This document shows positions 27,543 through 36,237 of a stretch of DNA of 64,000 bases, in pieces. The notes beneath the pieces are model-generated. The model saw nothing but the letters and a program-made list of their open reading frames with translations, did not search any database and was not told the origin of the DNA. How positions within the stretch are numbered: the stretch's first letter is position 1; each line of letters opens with the position of its first letter. The position numbers were made by a program, and so were the translations under genes. This stretch comes from Cloacimonetes bacterium UBA5210. Lineage in GTDB: Bacteria > Cloacimonadota > Cloacimonadia > Cloacimonadales > Cloacimonadaceae. The DNA is taken from assembly GCA_002412625.1 (NCBI GenBank), contig DHVK01000033.1, forward strand, positions 46,464 through 110,463, written 5' to 3'.

Positions 27543-28601
27543 TTAATTCATTTTGATGTCTTCGTAGATCTGGTCAAAGCTTCTTGCGGCTTCACCCAGA
27601 TAGTCGATCATGTAGCATTTATCCAGATATTCATCGTCCGGGTTGATCAGTTTGTTATTGATAAAGTCATCTCCCAACAGGCGCATTGCGGCTTCATTGG
27701 GAGTGGGGTACATGGTATATTCGCTGTTGCGTTTGCCGTTTTCGGCATCTAGCAGGAAGTCGATGAATTTATAAGCGAGTTCCTTTTGCTGAGAGGATTT
27801 CAGCATCACGATGTTATCCATCCACATAGCCGCGCCCTCTTTGGGCAGGATAAACGCCAGGTCTTCATTTTCTGCCATCTGCTGCAGCGCGTCGCCGTTG
27901 TAGGCCTGAGCCAGCCAGGTGGTGCCGTCCTGTAGTTCGTTCTTGTATGAATCGCTGTCAAACTGGGTGATATTGCGGTCCCAAACTTTCAGGACGGTAT
28001 GAGCGGCTTCCAAAGCCTCTGTCGAAGAATCGTTCACGGAATATCCGCTATAGATGAGCGCGGCTCCGATAACCTCGCGGGCATCATCCAGCATGGTTAT
28101 CTTGTTTTTGCCATCGAAGAAGCTATCGGCTAAGATGTTCCACCCGCCGGAAGCCACGATCTCTTCAGGAACAAACTTCTTGTTGTACATCAAGCCGGTA
28201 AGGCCCCAGGCATAGGGCACGGAGTAGCTGTTCTCTGGATCAAAGGATCTGGCTTTCTTCAAAAGTGAGGGATCCAGATTGCCGTAGTTGCTCAGCTTGC
28301 TGATATCCAGTTCTTCCAGCATATTCAGCTCCCGCAGGATGCTTACGTGGTCTCCGCTGGGGAAGATCAGGTCAAAGGATTGGGTAGAGCTTTTCACCTT
28401 GGTCAGCATGTTTTCATTGGAATCGAAGGTGCTATACTTGATCTTGCATTTATACTCATGTTCAAATTCTTTGATCAGGTCTGTATCGATGTAGTCGCTC
28501 CAGTTGAAGATATACAGAGTCGGCTGTTTTTTACCGCATGCGCTGATTCCCAGTGCGATTAACACTGCGAGTACTACCAAGATTATTCTGGTTCTTTTCA
28601 T
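27543..28601 (-). CDS. Spermidine/putrescine-binding lipoprotein (PotD-like)
   Basis: I chose the ATG at 28601 (GGAGG site upstream); it gives 352 residues with a lipoprotein signal ending GISAC near residue 21. The mature protein matches the PotD/PotF polyamine-binding family, beginning LYIFNWSDYIDTDLIKEFE, with YSVPYAWGLTGLMYNK and AYNGDALQQMAEN. It should deliver polyamines to an ABC importer. The genes for the ATPase and permeases (potA, potB, potC) are not beside it; the neighbours are an MFS transporter and aspS. Either the partners lie elsewhere or the protein has a sensory role. An ornithine-decarboxylase-like gene lies at 44.4-45.5 kb. Confidence 0.87.
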   Translation of the reverse strand: MKRTRIILVVLAVLIALGISACGKKQPTLYIFNWSDYIDTDLIKEFEHEYKCKIKYSTFDSNENMLTKVKSSTQSFDLIFPSGDHVSILRELNMLEELDISKLSNYGNLDPSLLKKARSFDPENSYSVPYAWGLTGLMYNKKFVPEEIVASGGWNILADSFFDGKNKITMLDDAREVIGAALIYSGYSVNDSSTEALEAAHTVLKVWDRNITQFDSDSYKNELQDGTTWLAQAYNGDALQQMAENEDLAFILPKEGAAMWMDNIVMLKSSQQKELAYKFIDFLLDAENGKRNSEYTMYPTPNEAAMRLLGDDFINNKLINPDDEYLDKCYMIDYLGEAARSFDQIYEDIKMN

Positions 28602-28611
28602 TTTTCCTCCA

Positions 28612-29850
28612 TCAGGTATATTTGTGTGGTTGTCGGGCATCTGCAATGCCCTTTTCGGGGTCAACAAACTGCAGAGCCACAAATCCGGCCATAAAGAATA
28701 GCATCAAGGACAATATGGAAAAGCGGATGTCTCCGGTTTTGTGGGCAATCCATCCATATAGAACTGGACCAATAATCGACGACAGTCTGCCTGTCAAGGT
28801 ATAAAAGCCAAAGAACTCTGCTTCACGCGCTTTGGGAGTTAGCATGCTCAGCATAGTCCGGCTGTTTGCTTGTGAACTGCCGATGGCAAGCCCGGCCAGC
28901 AAACCCACGTAGTAATACTCATAGGCGGTTTTGCAGAAGAAGGCCCAAAACACCACGGCTACCCAGATCATGATCGAGATTGAAAGCGATAAGCGCACGC
29001 CCTTCTTGTCCGTCAACCAGCCAAACACGACAGAGCCCAATATGGACGAAAACTGTGCTATAATGAAGTAAATCAGCATATCCCGCGTATTCATCCCAAA
29101 CCGCGTTATGCCGTAGATCGAGGCAAAAGCAATCACTGTGGTGATGGCGTCGTTGTAGATAAAATAGCTGAACATGAACTTCAGGAGTTGTGGATAGTCC
29201 TTCAGATTCTTGACTGATTTGAAGACTCTTTGGGCAGCCACTTTGTAGTAGTTCGTGCGTTTGGAAGGCCTGCGCACTTCTTTCAGCCAGAAGAAGGTAA
29301 ACAGGCTGAAGATAAAGAAATGCACGGAGATCATGGGGAATACCCAGCGCACGTCATATTTGATCAGCACCAGGGAAACAATCAGGGAAAGCAAGCCCCC
29401 CACGTAACCCAGAGCCCAGCCGAACCCGGATACTTTGCCCATGTTTTCATGGCTGGTAATCTCCGGCAAGAAAGCATCGTAAAACACATTGGCAGAATTG
29501 AAGCCGAAGTTTGCGATGATAAAAAAGATCATGCCCCGGGAGATCTGCCCCGGCCCCACAAAATACAAGAGCCCGGTGAAGATAACGGTCAGATAGCAGT
29601 TCAGAAATAGAAACTTCTTCTTGGAGCGAGAGAAGTCTGCCACTGCACCCAGAATCGGGGCGGTGAGTGCTACGAGCGTCATGGATATTCCGATCGCCCT
29701 GCCCCAGAGCATTTCGCCATAGCCGGGATCTCCGCCTACCACTTGATTGATGAAGTAAACACTATAGACCACGGTCACGATGATGGTGGTAAATGCCGAA
29801 TTGGCAAAGTCGTACATCATCCAGCCAAAGAGCTGCTTACTTAGTTTCAC
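28612..29850 (-). CDS. MFS transporter, UMF1/Atg22-like
   Basis: The 412-residue protein has about 12 membrane helices and the N-terminal pattern of the UMF1 (Atg22-like) branch of the major facilitator superfamily: GWMMYDFANSAFTTIIVTV and later GRAIGISMTLVALTAPILGA. A second conserved region reads GSSQANSRTMLSMLTP, common in this family. Bacterial substrates are unknown; the yeast relative exports amino acids from the vacuole. Its start overlaps the recF stop by four bases, and the PotD-like gene follows 10 bases later. Confidence 0.88.
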   Translation of the reverse strand: MKLSKQLFGWMMYDFANSAFTTIIVTVVYSVYFINQVVGGDPGYGEMLWGRAIGISMTLVALTAPILGAVADFSRSKKKFLFLNCYLTVIFTGLLYFVGPGQISRGMIFFIIANFGFNSANVFYDAFLPEITSHENMGKVSGFGWALGYVGGLLSLIVSLVLIKYDVRWVFPMISVHFFIFSLFTFFWLKEVRRPSKRTNYYKVAAQRVFKSVKNLKDYPQLLKFMFSYFIYNDAITTVIAFASIYGITRFGMNTRDMLIYFIIAQFSSILGSVVFGWLTDKKGVRLSLSISIMIWVAVVFWAFFCKTAYEYYYVGLLAGLAIGSSQANSRTMLSMLTPKAREAEFFGFYTLTGRLSSIIGPVLYGWIAHKTGDIRFSILSLMLFFMAGFVALQFVDPEKGIADARQPHKYT

Positions 29851-30920
29851 GCGCTGTTCCCCAGGCGGATGACATTCATTTTACCAAAGATCTGCCGCAC
29901 ATCTTCTTTGGGACTGGCAATGAATATCTGATAGCTGTCCCGGCAAAGCTCGTGAATCTTTTCTCCGTGTTGATAATCCAACTCCGCAAAGACATCGTCA
30001 AACAGCAGGATCGGCTTGATCCCGGTATTGCTTTCAATCAGTTGTGCCTGAATCATTTTCATGATTACTACTGCGATGCGCTTTTGCCCTTGGGAAGCGT
30101 ATGCCCGCATCCCGAATTCGCCCATGCGAAAGCTGTAGTCATCCAGATGCGCTCCGATCAAAGAACGCTGCCAGAGCTTTTCCCGGCTTTCATACTGTTC
30201 GATCTGCGCCATAAGCTCATCCACGCTTAGTTCCATTGCTCTTCTCAGCACCGGGACGTAGGTAAGCCTGAGGTCTCTGGTATTCTCGGAGATGTTTCGG
30301 AAACTGCCGCCAAGTTCATCATTCAGCATCCCCAGATACTTCTTGCGATAGGGATACAGCGCGACCAGGCTTTGGGCAAAACGCCGGTCCCAGCTTTTCT
30401 TTTCATTAAGCTGAAACTCACTTTTAAGAAGCTTGTTGCGTTGTTCCACGATATGCAGAAAGTCTCTCAGGATTCCGATATACTCCGGATACACCTGCGA
30501 AATCGCCAGGTCGAAATACTGCCGGCGTTGGCGGGGACTGCCATTCACCAGCCCGATGTCGTCCGGGGCACAATAGATCACTTTCACATCCGCGAACAGA
30601 GTGCTCAGCTGGCGCTTGATCTCGTCGTTGATCTTCAATATCTTGCGGCTGGCATCATAGACCAGCTGGATCTTCAACGCAAGTTTCAGATCCGTCTCAT
30701 ACATTGCCAGCACAGAAAACTGCTCTTCAGAGTTTTTAATCAGCTCTTTATCCTGATGAAAGCGGATGGATTTGCCCATTGAAGTATAGGCAATTGCTTC
30801 CAGAAGATTGGTCTTTCCGCTCCCGTTTGCTCCGATAATCAGGTTTCCCGCGGGCTCGAAGGTAAAGCGCTGTTGCTGATAGCTTCGGAACTGGTACAGC
30901 TCAATACTGTTTAGCTTCAA
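29847..30920 (-). CDS. recF: DNA replication and repair protein RecF
   Basis: An SMC-like ATPase that helps load RecA at gaps in single-stranded DNA. The Walker A motif GANGSGKTN is near residues 30-38 and Walker B ILLFDDVFAELD near the C-terminus, with YASQGQKRIAVV serving as the signature region. I chose a TTG at 30920, where the family N-terminus LKLNSIELYQFRSY begins and which leaves a 19-base gap to dnaN. An ATG at 30980 would add 20 residues and overlap dnaN by 41 bases. Neither has a clear ribosome site, so the start stays uncertain. The dnaN-recF order is a classic arrangement. Confidence 0.93.
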   Translation of the reverse strand: MKLNSIELYQFRSYQQQRFTFEPAGNLIIGANGSGKTNLLEAIAYTSMGKSIRFHQDKELIKNSEEQFSVLAMYETDLKLALKIQLVYDASRKILKINDEIKRQLSTLFADVKVIYCAPDDIGLVNGSPRQRRQYFDLAISQVYPEYIGILRDFLHIVEQRNKLLKSEFQLNEKKSWDRRFAQSLVALYPYRKKYLGMLNDELGGSFRNISENTRDLRLTYVPVLRRAMELSVDELMAQIEQYESREKLWQRSLIGAHLDDYSFRMGEFGMRAYASQGQKRIAVVIMKMIQAQLIESNTGIKPILLFDDVFAELDYQHGEKIHELCRDSYQIFIASPKEDVRQIFGKMNVIRLGNSA

Positions 30921-30939
30921 TTCGGATGAATGGTAGCTT

Positions 30940-32112
30940 CTAAGAGCGCAACGGCATAAGCAGGAAAGTGATCTCCTCATTTTCCTTGTTGCTCATGTTG
31001 TAGATCATCAGGGGATCTTTGGAACTTCCCAGCTTGATGATCACCTGATCGCTATCAACGGCGTCCAGGATGCCCAGCATATAACGGAAATTGAAGGATA
31101 CTCCGGTGTGGCTGCCCTGGAAGTTGTAATCTTCAAGGTTTTCCTTGGCGTCTCCGGTATCACGGTTCGAGGTGTTTACTTCAAACTTTTCGCTATCCAA
31201 CTCGAAGCGGATGCGCAGGTTATCGTCCGGAGCGACCAAGGCGACGCGGCGGATGGCATTGTGCAAAATGCCTTTATCGATCACAAACTGGTTTTGCAGA
31301 TCCGTCACAAAAGCCTTTTGATATTCAGGATATTTATGCTCAATCACCTGAGAGAAGATCAGGTATTTATCGTAGCTGAAGATTACTTTGCTCCGTTCGA
31401 TGAGTACTTTGATTTCCTTGGCGCTGTTGTCCGCAATTTTTTGTAAAAAGGATAGGGTCTTCACCGGGATGATTTTTTCGATACCGGCATCCGCGGAGGC
31501 TGCCGCAAAGATGCTGCCTTCCGATTCATCACTTGCTTCCCGGACCGGGAGTAGGTTCGAGTTTTTGATGCGAATCTCAGCCACTTTTCTGCCATCTGTA
31601 GCTGCCATCAGATGCTCGTTTGGCATAATCTTCCAGCACACGCCGGTCAGTACGGCACGGTTTACGTCTCCCGAAACGGCAAAACTCGTCTTGGATATCA
31701 TCCGGTTAAACAATTGCGCGTCCATGCTTATCGCTTTGTCCAGGTTTACTTCCGGCACCACCGGAAAGAGGGTATGATCCGCGATCAACAGGTTGAAATC
31801 AATCTTGTTGCACTGGATCATCAGAAGTTCGTCATGACGCCAGAAATTGATGATTGCTTCGGGCATGAAATTTATGATCTCGTTGAAGTGCCTGGCAGAA
31901 ACAGCGATCGTGCCACCTTCACTTACGGCAGCGGCAAATTCTACCACCACAGTGATTTCCAGATCCGAAGTGGTGATCTTCACAAATCCGCTTTCGGCAT
32001 TTGCATCGATAAGATAATTTGTCAGGATGGGGGAGGCGTTCTTGGTGGGAGCAACGCTCACCAGATGTTGAACGCTTTGCAGCAGTTCCTTTTTTTCTAT
32101 GCTAAATCTCAT
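30940..32112 (-). CDS. dnaN: DNA polymerase III sliding clamp (beta subunit)
   Basis: The ring-shaped clamp that tethers DNA polymerases to DNA. The 390-residue protein has the usual three-domain length, the N-terminal start MRFSIEKKELLQSVQHLVSV, the motif ATDGRKVAEI in the middle domain, and the C-terminal MPLRS in place of the common MPMRL. RecF follows it. The usual upstream neighbour dnaA is absent; instead there is an 897-base spacer containing a decayed secreted-protein gene. I saw no DnaA-box cluster in that spacer. Confidence 0.96.
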   Translation of the reverse strand: MRFSIEKKELLQSVQHLVSVAPTKNASPILTNYLIDANAESGFVKITTSDLEITVVVEFAAAVSEGGTIAVSARHFNEIINFMPEAIINFWRHDELLMIQCNKIDFNLLIADHTLFPVVPEVNLDKAISMDAQLFNRMISKTSFAVSGDVNRAVLTGVCWKIMPNEHLMAATDGRKVAEIRIKNSNLLPVREASDESEGSIFAAASADAGIEKIIPVKTLSFLQKIADNSAKEIKVLIERSKVIFSYDKYLIFSQVIEHKYPEYQKAFVTDLQNQFVIDKGILHNAIRRVALVAPDDNLRIRFELDSEKFEVNTSNRDTGDAKENLEDYNFQGSHTGVSFNFRYMLGILDAVDSDQVIIKLGSSKDPLMIYNMSNKENEEITFLLMPLRS

Positions 32113-32286
32113 GATAACCCCTGTTTCGTTTTATTTTTACTTTCTACCAATTTTTTGGATTTTGGGATTCCGTCAACTCTTTTCTTTCCCATTGCCCCGT
32201 GCTCTGGGTTAGAGACGAAGCATCAGCCGTCAGGACTTTCCTTTTGTTCTGCAGCTACGACATGCAAGCGCAGTTGCCATCGCCGC

Positions 32287-32604
32287 TCAATTGAAGGGAT
32301 TTGGGTAGTTCGGGAACAGCCGATTTTCAAGCACAGGCGGTAGCGGAGGGTCCTGCGCGCTAAGAGTGATCGATATGGGCCCAAAGAATGAACTATTGCC
32401 CTCGGTACAGAAGACAGAGAGCCAGTAGTAATAGGTACGCTCCGGCTGGACCTCAGCATCAGTGAAGGTATAGGTGCTTTGCTGGGGGAGATTGTTTGCG
32501 TTTATCAGCGGAGATACAGCAATTAATTTCGAATAGCCTGTTATCAAGCTCTGTTGATCGAAATTAACTGACTGGGGCAGATAACCAGGTTTGTCCCCAA
32601 GCGC
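32287..32604 (-). pseudogene. Remnant of secreted sorting-domain protein (C-terminal fragment)
   Basis: An open stretch of about 105 codons, bounded by stops and lacking a proper start, reads like the end of a secreted protein. It begins with DKPGYLPQSVNFD, continues through a fibronectin-like repeat (ERTYYYWLSVFC, then FFGPISITL), and ends LFPNYPNPFN followed immediately by a stop. The motif PNPFNP opens the type-A sorting domain in intact proteins such as the one at 15139, so this copy has lost its last 70-80 residues as well as its N-terminal part. I read it as a decayed gene; a tiny functional protein is unlikely. Confidence 0.75.
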
Positions 32605-32647
32605 TTATCTGCATGCCACCGCAGCTAAGGTTCATTGAGCAAAGTTA

Positions 32648-32705
32648 AAGTCAATTCCAAGGCGTTATTGTCGGATACCCATAGCATAATAATGCCTCAG
32701 AGATA
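32648..32705 (+). repeat. 58-bp dispersed intergenic element, copy 3
   Basis: A diverged copy, best matched in its right half (TTATTGTCGGATACCCATAG then CATAATAATGCC). Its own ends can pair: AGGCGTTATT with AATAATGCCT. Confidence 0.5.
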
Positions 32706-33009
32706 GCTCAAGTCCGGGATGGTGCCCTCTGCTTCGCCCCGGGAACGCCTCTTTTGCGGTTCCTGAGTCCCGTTAAGGAACCACTCAGGAGGCGCTCCCC
32801 AGAACCCGCGCAGGACAGTAATCTTGCAGCTGTTGATATTGCTAGAAAGCTTTCAAAGCAATGAAAGGCATGGGGCCTTCCGATAGAATCCATGCCAAAC
32901 TATGATCCAACTTTCTCCGTGTCTGAACCCGCTTCAGATGCGAGGCGGTTTTTGCCTTGACAGCATTTGCCCTCCGTATTGTTTATCCTTGGGGAAAAGG
33001 AGATATTGG

Positions 33010-36000
33010 ATGCAAGAATACAAAGCCTTATTGAGCAGATATAAAAACAAGATCAATATCGGCATAGCGTTGCGTGCTGTAACAAGCAGTGCGGTGCTAT
33101 TTGTGTGCGGATTGCATCTGTATTTCGTGCTGTGGCTGCTTTTGGGAGCTTATTCCCCGGCCTTGCTTTATGCCAATATCGCCATCCGGATCAGTTTGGC
33201 TCTCAGTATTCTCTACCTCGTTTGGCAAGCTTATCGGGACATGTGGGATTTTGGGAAGACAGCTCGCTATCTGGATGCTCTGCAGGGTGATCTGGATGAT
33301 CTGTATCAGAATGCTCTGGAACTGAACGCCAAAGATCCCCACAATAGAATCAGCCAGGCTTTGCTGGAAGCTGCCCAAACTCGGCTCAAAGTCAATAGAT
33401 ACACGATTCCCAAGCCTTTTCAAAGCCGCACATTGTATGCTCTGGCTCTGTTTCTGCTGGCTGTGTTCAGTTTCTGGATCTGGTTTGGCGCAGATTTTCG
33501 GGTGGCATTTACTCAATTCTATAGCAATCGTGCTCCCAAGATAATTTATAAAGAAGACATAGTATTGAGCCCCGGCAACATCACCATCGGCAAGAATCAA
33601 AGCCTGCTGATCCGGATTCAGGATCCCGATATCCGCTTAACGCACCGCTTGTTCTTCAGGGTTGGAGAAAGCTGGCGGGAATTGGGCATCAGTCAAAACA
33701 GTTATCTGTTTCCCCGATTGGAACAGAGCATAGAATACTACGCAGAAAATGAGATTACTAAAAGCCCGGTTTACAAAATTACCGTTTTAGACGAACCAAT
33801 CGTGCGGAAATGGCAAGTGTCATACAACTATCCGGCTTATACCAAGATTCCCGCATATACGGACAGCATCAGCTATGGCAACATAGAGGCATATAAAGCA
33901 ACCGAAGTGAGCCTGCGGATTATGGCTAACATCCCGGTCACCAAAGCCACGATGGTCTTTGATGACGCTTCCCGCAAGGAACTGAGCGCGCTGGATGCCA
34001 ATGAGTTTATCACCCGGCTGGTGGTAAATCAACCGCATTCTTGGTATCTGGAGCTGGAAGACGAACTGGGGCGTAAAAGCCGCCCGGAAGAGAAGTTTAT
34101 CCGTGTTTTGCCGGATGATCCGCCTCAGATCCGGATTATCTTCCCCGGTGAAGATGTGAACCTGAACCAGAACCTGATGCTGCCCCTGATCATCAGCGCG
34201 GACGACGATTTTGGTCTGGCAAACTGCAGCTTGCAGTTTCAGGTGAATACCGATGCGGTGCAGAGTATCAATATCCAAAGCGTAATCGCGAACAAAATGT
34301 TCAATACGGACTATTTGTGGAATATGCAGGCGCTCAATCTCTTTCCCGGTGATGTGGTAACATATTGGGCAGAGATCTACGACAACGCGCCGACGCCTCA
34401 AAAAGGGATCAGTAACCGGTTCCGCGCCCGCTTCCCTTCGATCGAAGAAATCTATGCGGAAATCGAGCAACAGGAGCAACGGGGCAAAGACGAGCTTTCC
34501 CAGAGCCTGGATGAAAGCAAGAAACTGCAAGAGCGATTTGAGCAAAAACGCCGGGAACTATTGAAAGACCCACAGCTTGCCTGGCAGGACAAGAAAGACC
34601 TGGAAGATATCCTGAGCAAGCAGGAAGACCTGGCAGAGCAGGTGGAAAACATCGCCGAGAGCTATCAGGAACTGATCGATAAAATGCAGGCAAACAGCAC
34701 ATTGTCTCAGGATACCCTGCAGAAGATGATGAAGATTCAGGAATTGATGCAGGAGATCGCGACTCAGGATATGCTGGACGCCATGCGTAAGCTGGAAGAT
34801 GCCATGAAAAATGTGAATCAGGAAGCGCTGAAAAAAGCAATGGAAGACTTCAAGTTTTCCATGGAAGATTTTGCCAAGAAGATTGAACAGACCCTCGCGC
34901 TACTGGAAAGCATCAAAAACGAGCAGGCAGTCCAAAAGGCTTTGCAGATCTCCGAAGAAATGGAGAAAATGCAAAAGAGCCTGCAAGATAGAACTAAAGA
35001 TCAAAGTAGCGACAATAAAAAGCTGGCCGATGATCAGCAGCAGATCGCGGATAAACACGATACCCTGAGCCAAGAACTGGAGAAGCTGAAGGAAATGCTG
35101 GCCAAGGACAAGGACGCTTCCCGGCAATTGGACGAGCTGATGAAAGATATGAAGCAAAGCGACGCCAAGCAGGACATGCAGGATAGCAAACAAGCACTTC
35201 AGCAGAACCAGAAGAGCGAATCTATGCAAGCGCAGAGTTCCGCGATGGAAAAACTGCGTCGCTTCACAATGAAGCTGGGGGAAATGAAGCAATCCATGAG
35301 CTCCGGCTCTCAGGGTGAAATGATGCAAGCCCTGGAACAGGCAATCCGTGAGATTCTGATCTTCTCCAAAAAACATGAACAGACCGGCTCACGCTATCAG
35401 AACAACCCCTACCCGCTGGTTCCGGAACTGATCGCTACCTATGAGGGGATGCAGATCTCGCTGAACAAGCTTTTCAGCAAACCGCAAGTGAGCATGGTGA
35501 TACCTCCCAAGTTTTACATGGATGTATCCGAGACCAACAAAGCCTACCGGGATATCTTCGGTGTGTTGGGCCAAAGCTTCACTCCCAGCATCAGCCCGCA
35601 ATTGAGCGCGATCCAGAAGGGCTTGAACCTGATGGCGCATGATTTGATGCTGGCGATGCAAAACTCTTCTTCCGGCGGCGGAAGCGGCGGAGGGATGCAA
35701 TCGCTGATGCAGATGCTGGAACAGATGGGGCAGGAGCAAATGGCGATGAATATGCTTACTCAACAACTGATGATGCAGATGCAAGCTCAGGGTGGAGAAG
35801 CAGGCACCGCGATGCAGGAACAGATTGGAAAGTTGGCCTCCGATCAGGAACGACTGGCAGAAAACCTGAAGCGTTCGCTGCAACAGGACCCTGAAGCTCA
35901 GAAGCAGGGCAACGCGATCAAACAGATCATCGAAGAAGCCGAATCTGTGGCGCGGGCATTGCGACAAAACCAATTTGACAACAGCCTCCTGGAACGCCAG

Positions 36001-36237
36001 GAAAATATCCTTAGCCGCCTGCTGGACGCGCAGCGTAGCATCAATAAACGCGATACCAGCGAACGTCGCGAAGCAAGACGCAGCACCGGAGCGGCATCCC
36101 AGCAACAGCCTCAGGCAGTGGATTATGACCGCTTGCGCAGGGCAATGATGCTGGATGAAGCCTTCAAGAAATATCCCAGAGAATATCAGCAACTGATCAT
36201 GGAATATCTGAAACTGCTGGAAGAGGGGGGAAGATGA
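33010..36237 (+). CDS. Giant membrane-anchored coiled-coil protein (DUF4175-like)
   Basis: I start this gene at the ATG at 33010, which has an AAGGAG site; an in-frame ATG 108 bases upstream is less likely. The 1075-residue product has about three hydrophobic helices near the N-terminus (two within residues 20-75, one near 140-160), then an extracytoplasmic beta-rich region to about 480. A very long Gln/Met/Lys-rich coiled coil follows (about 490-1010) with a Gly/Ser-rich break (SSSGGGSGGGMQ) near 895. Architecture recalls the large proteins annotated DUF4175 in Bacteroidetes and Proteobacteria, from memory. Role unknown. Stop overlaps the next start by ATGA. Confidence 0.8.
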   Translation: MQEYKALLSRYKNKINIGIALRAVTSSAVLFVCGLHLYFVLWLLLGAYSPALLYANIAIRISLALSILYLVWQAYRDMWDFGKTARYLDALQGDLDDLYQNALELNAKDPHNRISQALLEAAQTRLKVNRYTIPKPFQSRTLYALALFLLAVFSFWIWFGADFRVAFTQFYSNRAPKIIYKEDIVLSPGNITIGKNQSLLIRIQDPDIRLTHRLFFRVGESWRELGISQNSYLFPRLEQSIEYYAENEITKSPVYKITVLDEPIVRKWQVSYNYPAYTKIPAYTDSISYGNIEAYKATEVSLRIMANIPVTKATMVFDDASRKELSALDANEFITRLVVNQPHSWYLELEDELGRKSRPEEKFIRVLPDDPPQIRIIFPGEDVNLNQNLMLPLIISADDDFGLANCSLQFQVNTDAVQSINIQSVIANKMFNTDYLWNMQALNLFPGDVVTYWAEIYDNAPTPQKGISNRFRARFPSIEEIYAEIEQQEQRGKDELSQSLDESKKLQERFEQKRRELLKDPQLAWQDKKDLEDILSKQEDLAEQVENIAESYQELIDKMQANSTLSQDTLQKMMKIQELMQEIATQDMLDAMRKLEDAMKNVNQEALKKAMEDFKFSMEDFAKKIEQTLALLESIKNEQAVQKALQISEEMEKMQKSLQDRTKDQSSDNKKLADDQQQIADKHDTLSQELEKLKEMLAKDKDASRQLDELMKDMKQSDAKQDMQDSKQALQQNQKSESMQAQSSAMEKLRRFTMKLGEMKQSMSSGSQGEMMQALEQAIREILIFSKKHEQTGSRYQNNPYPLVPELIATYEGMQISLNKLFSKPQVSMVIPPKFYMDVSETNKAYRDIFGVLGQSFTPSISPQLSAIQKGLNLMAHDLMLAMQNSSSGGGSGGGMQSLMQMLEQMGQEQMAMNMLTQQLMMQMQAQGGEAGTAMQEQIGKLASDQERLAENLKRSLQQDPEAQKQGNAIKQIIEEAESVARALRQNQFDNSLLERQENILSRLLDAQRSINKRDTSERREARRSTGAASQQQPQAVDYDRLRRAMMLDEAFKKYPREYQQLIMEYLKLLEEGGR

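Larger units (their letters stand above)
32113..33009. other. Spacer between divergent dnaN and coiled-coil operon
   Basis: About 900 bases without an intact gene. It contains the remnant of a secreted-protein tail (32287-32604), one diverged copy of the 58-bp element (32648-32705), and a GC-rich segment around 32734-32810. In that segment GGTTCCT (32759-32765) can pair with AGGAACC (32776-32782). Part of it (CGCCCCGGGAAC) recalls the GC-rich repeat family at 12 kb. No DnaA boxes (TTATCCACA-like) were seen. Confidence 0.6.

Noticed and set aside
32113..33009. Possible replication origin next to dnaN.
   Set aside because: No DnaA boxes, AT-rich unwinding element or dnaA gene were seen.
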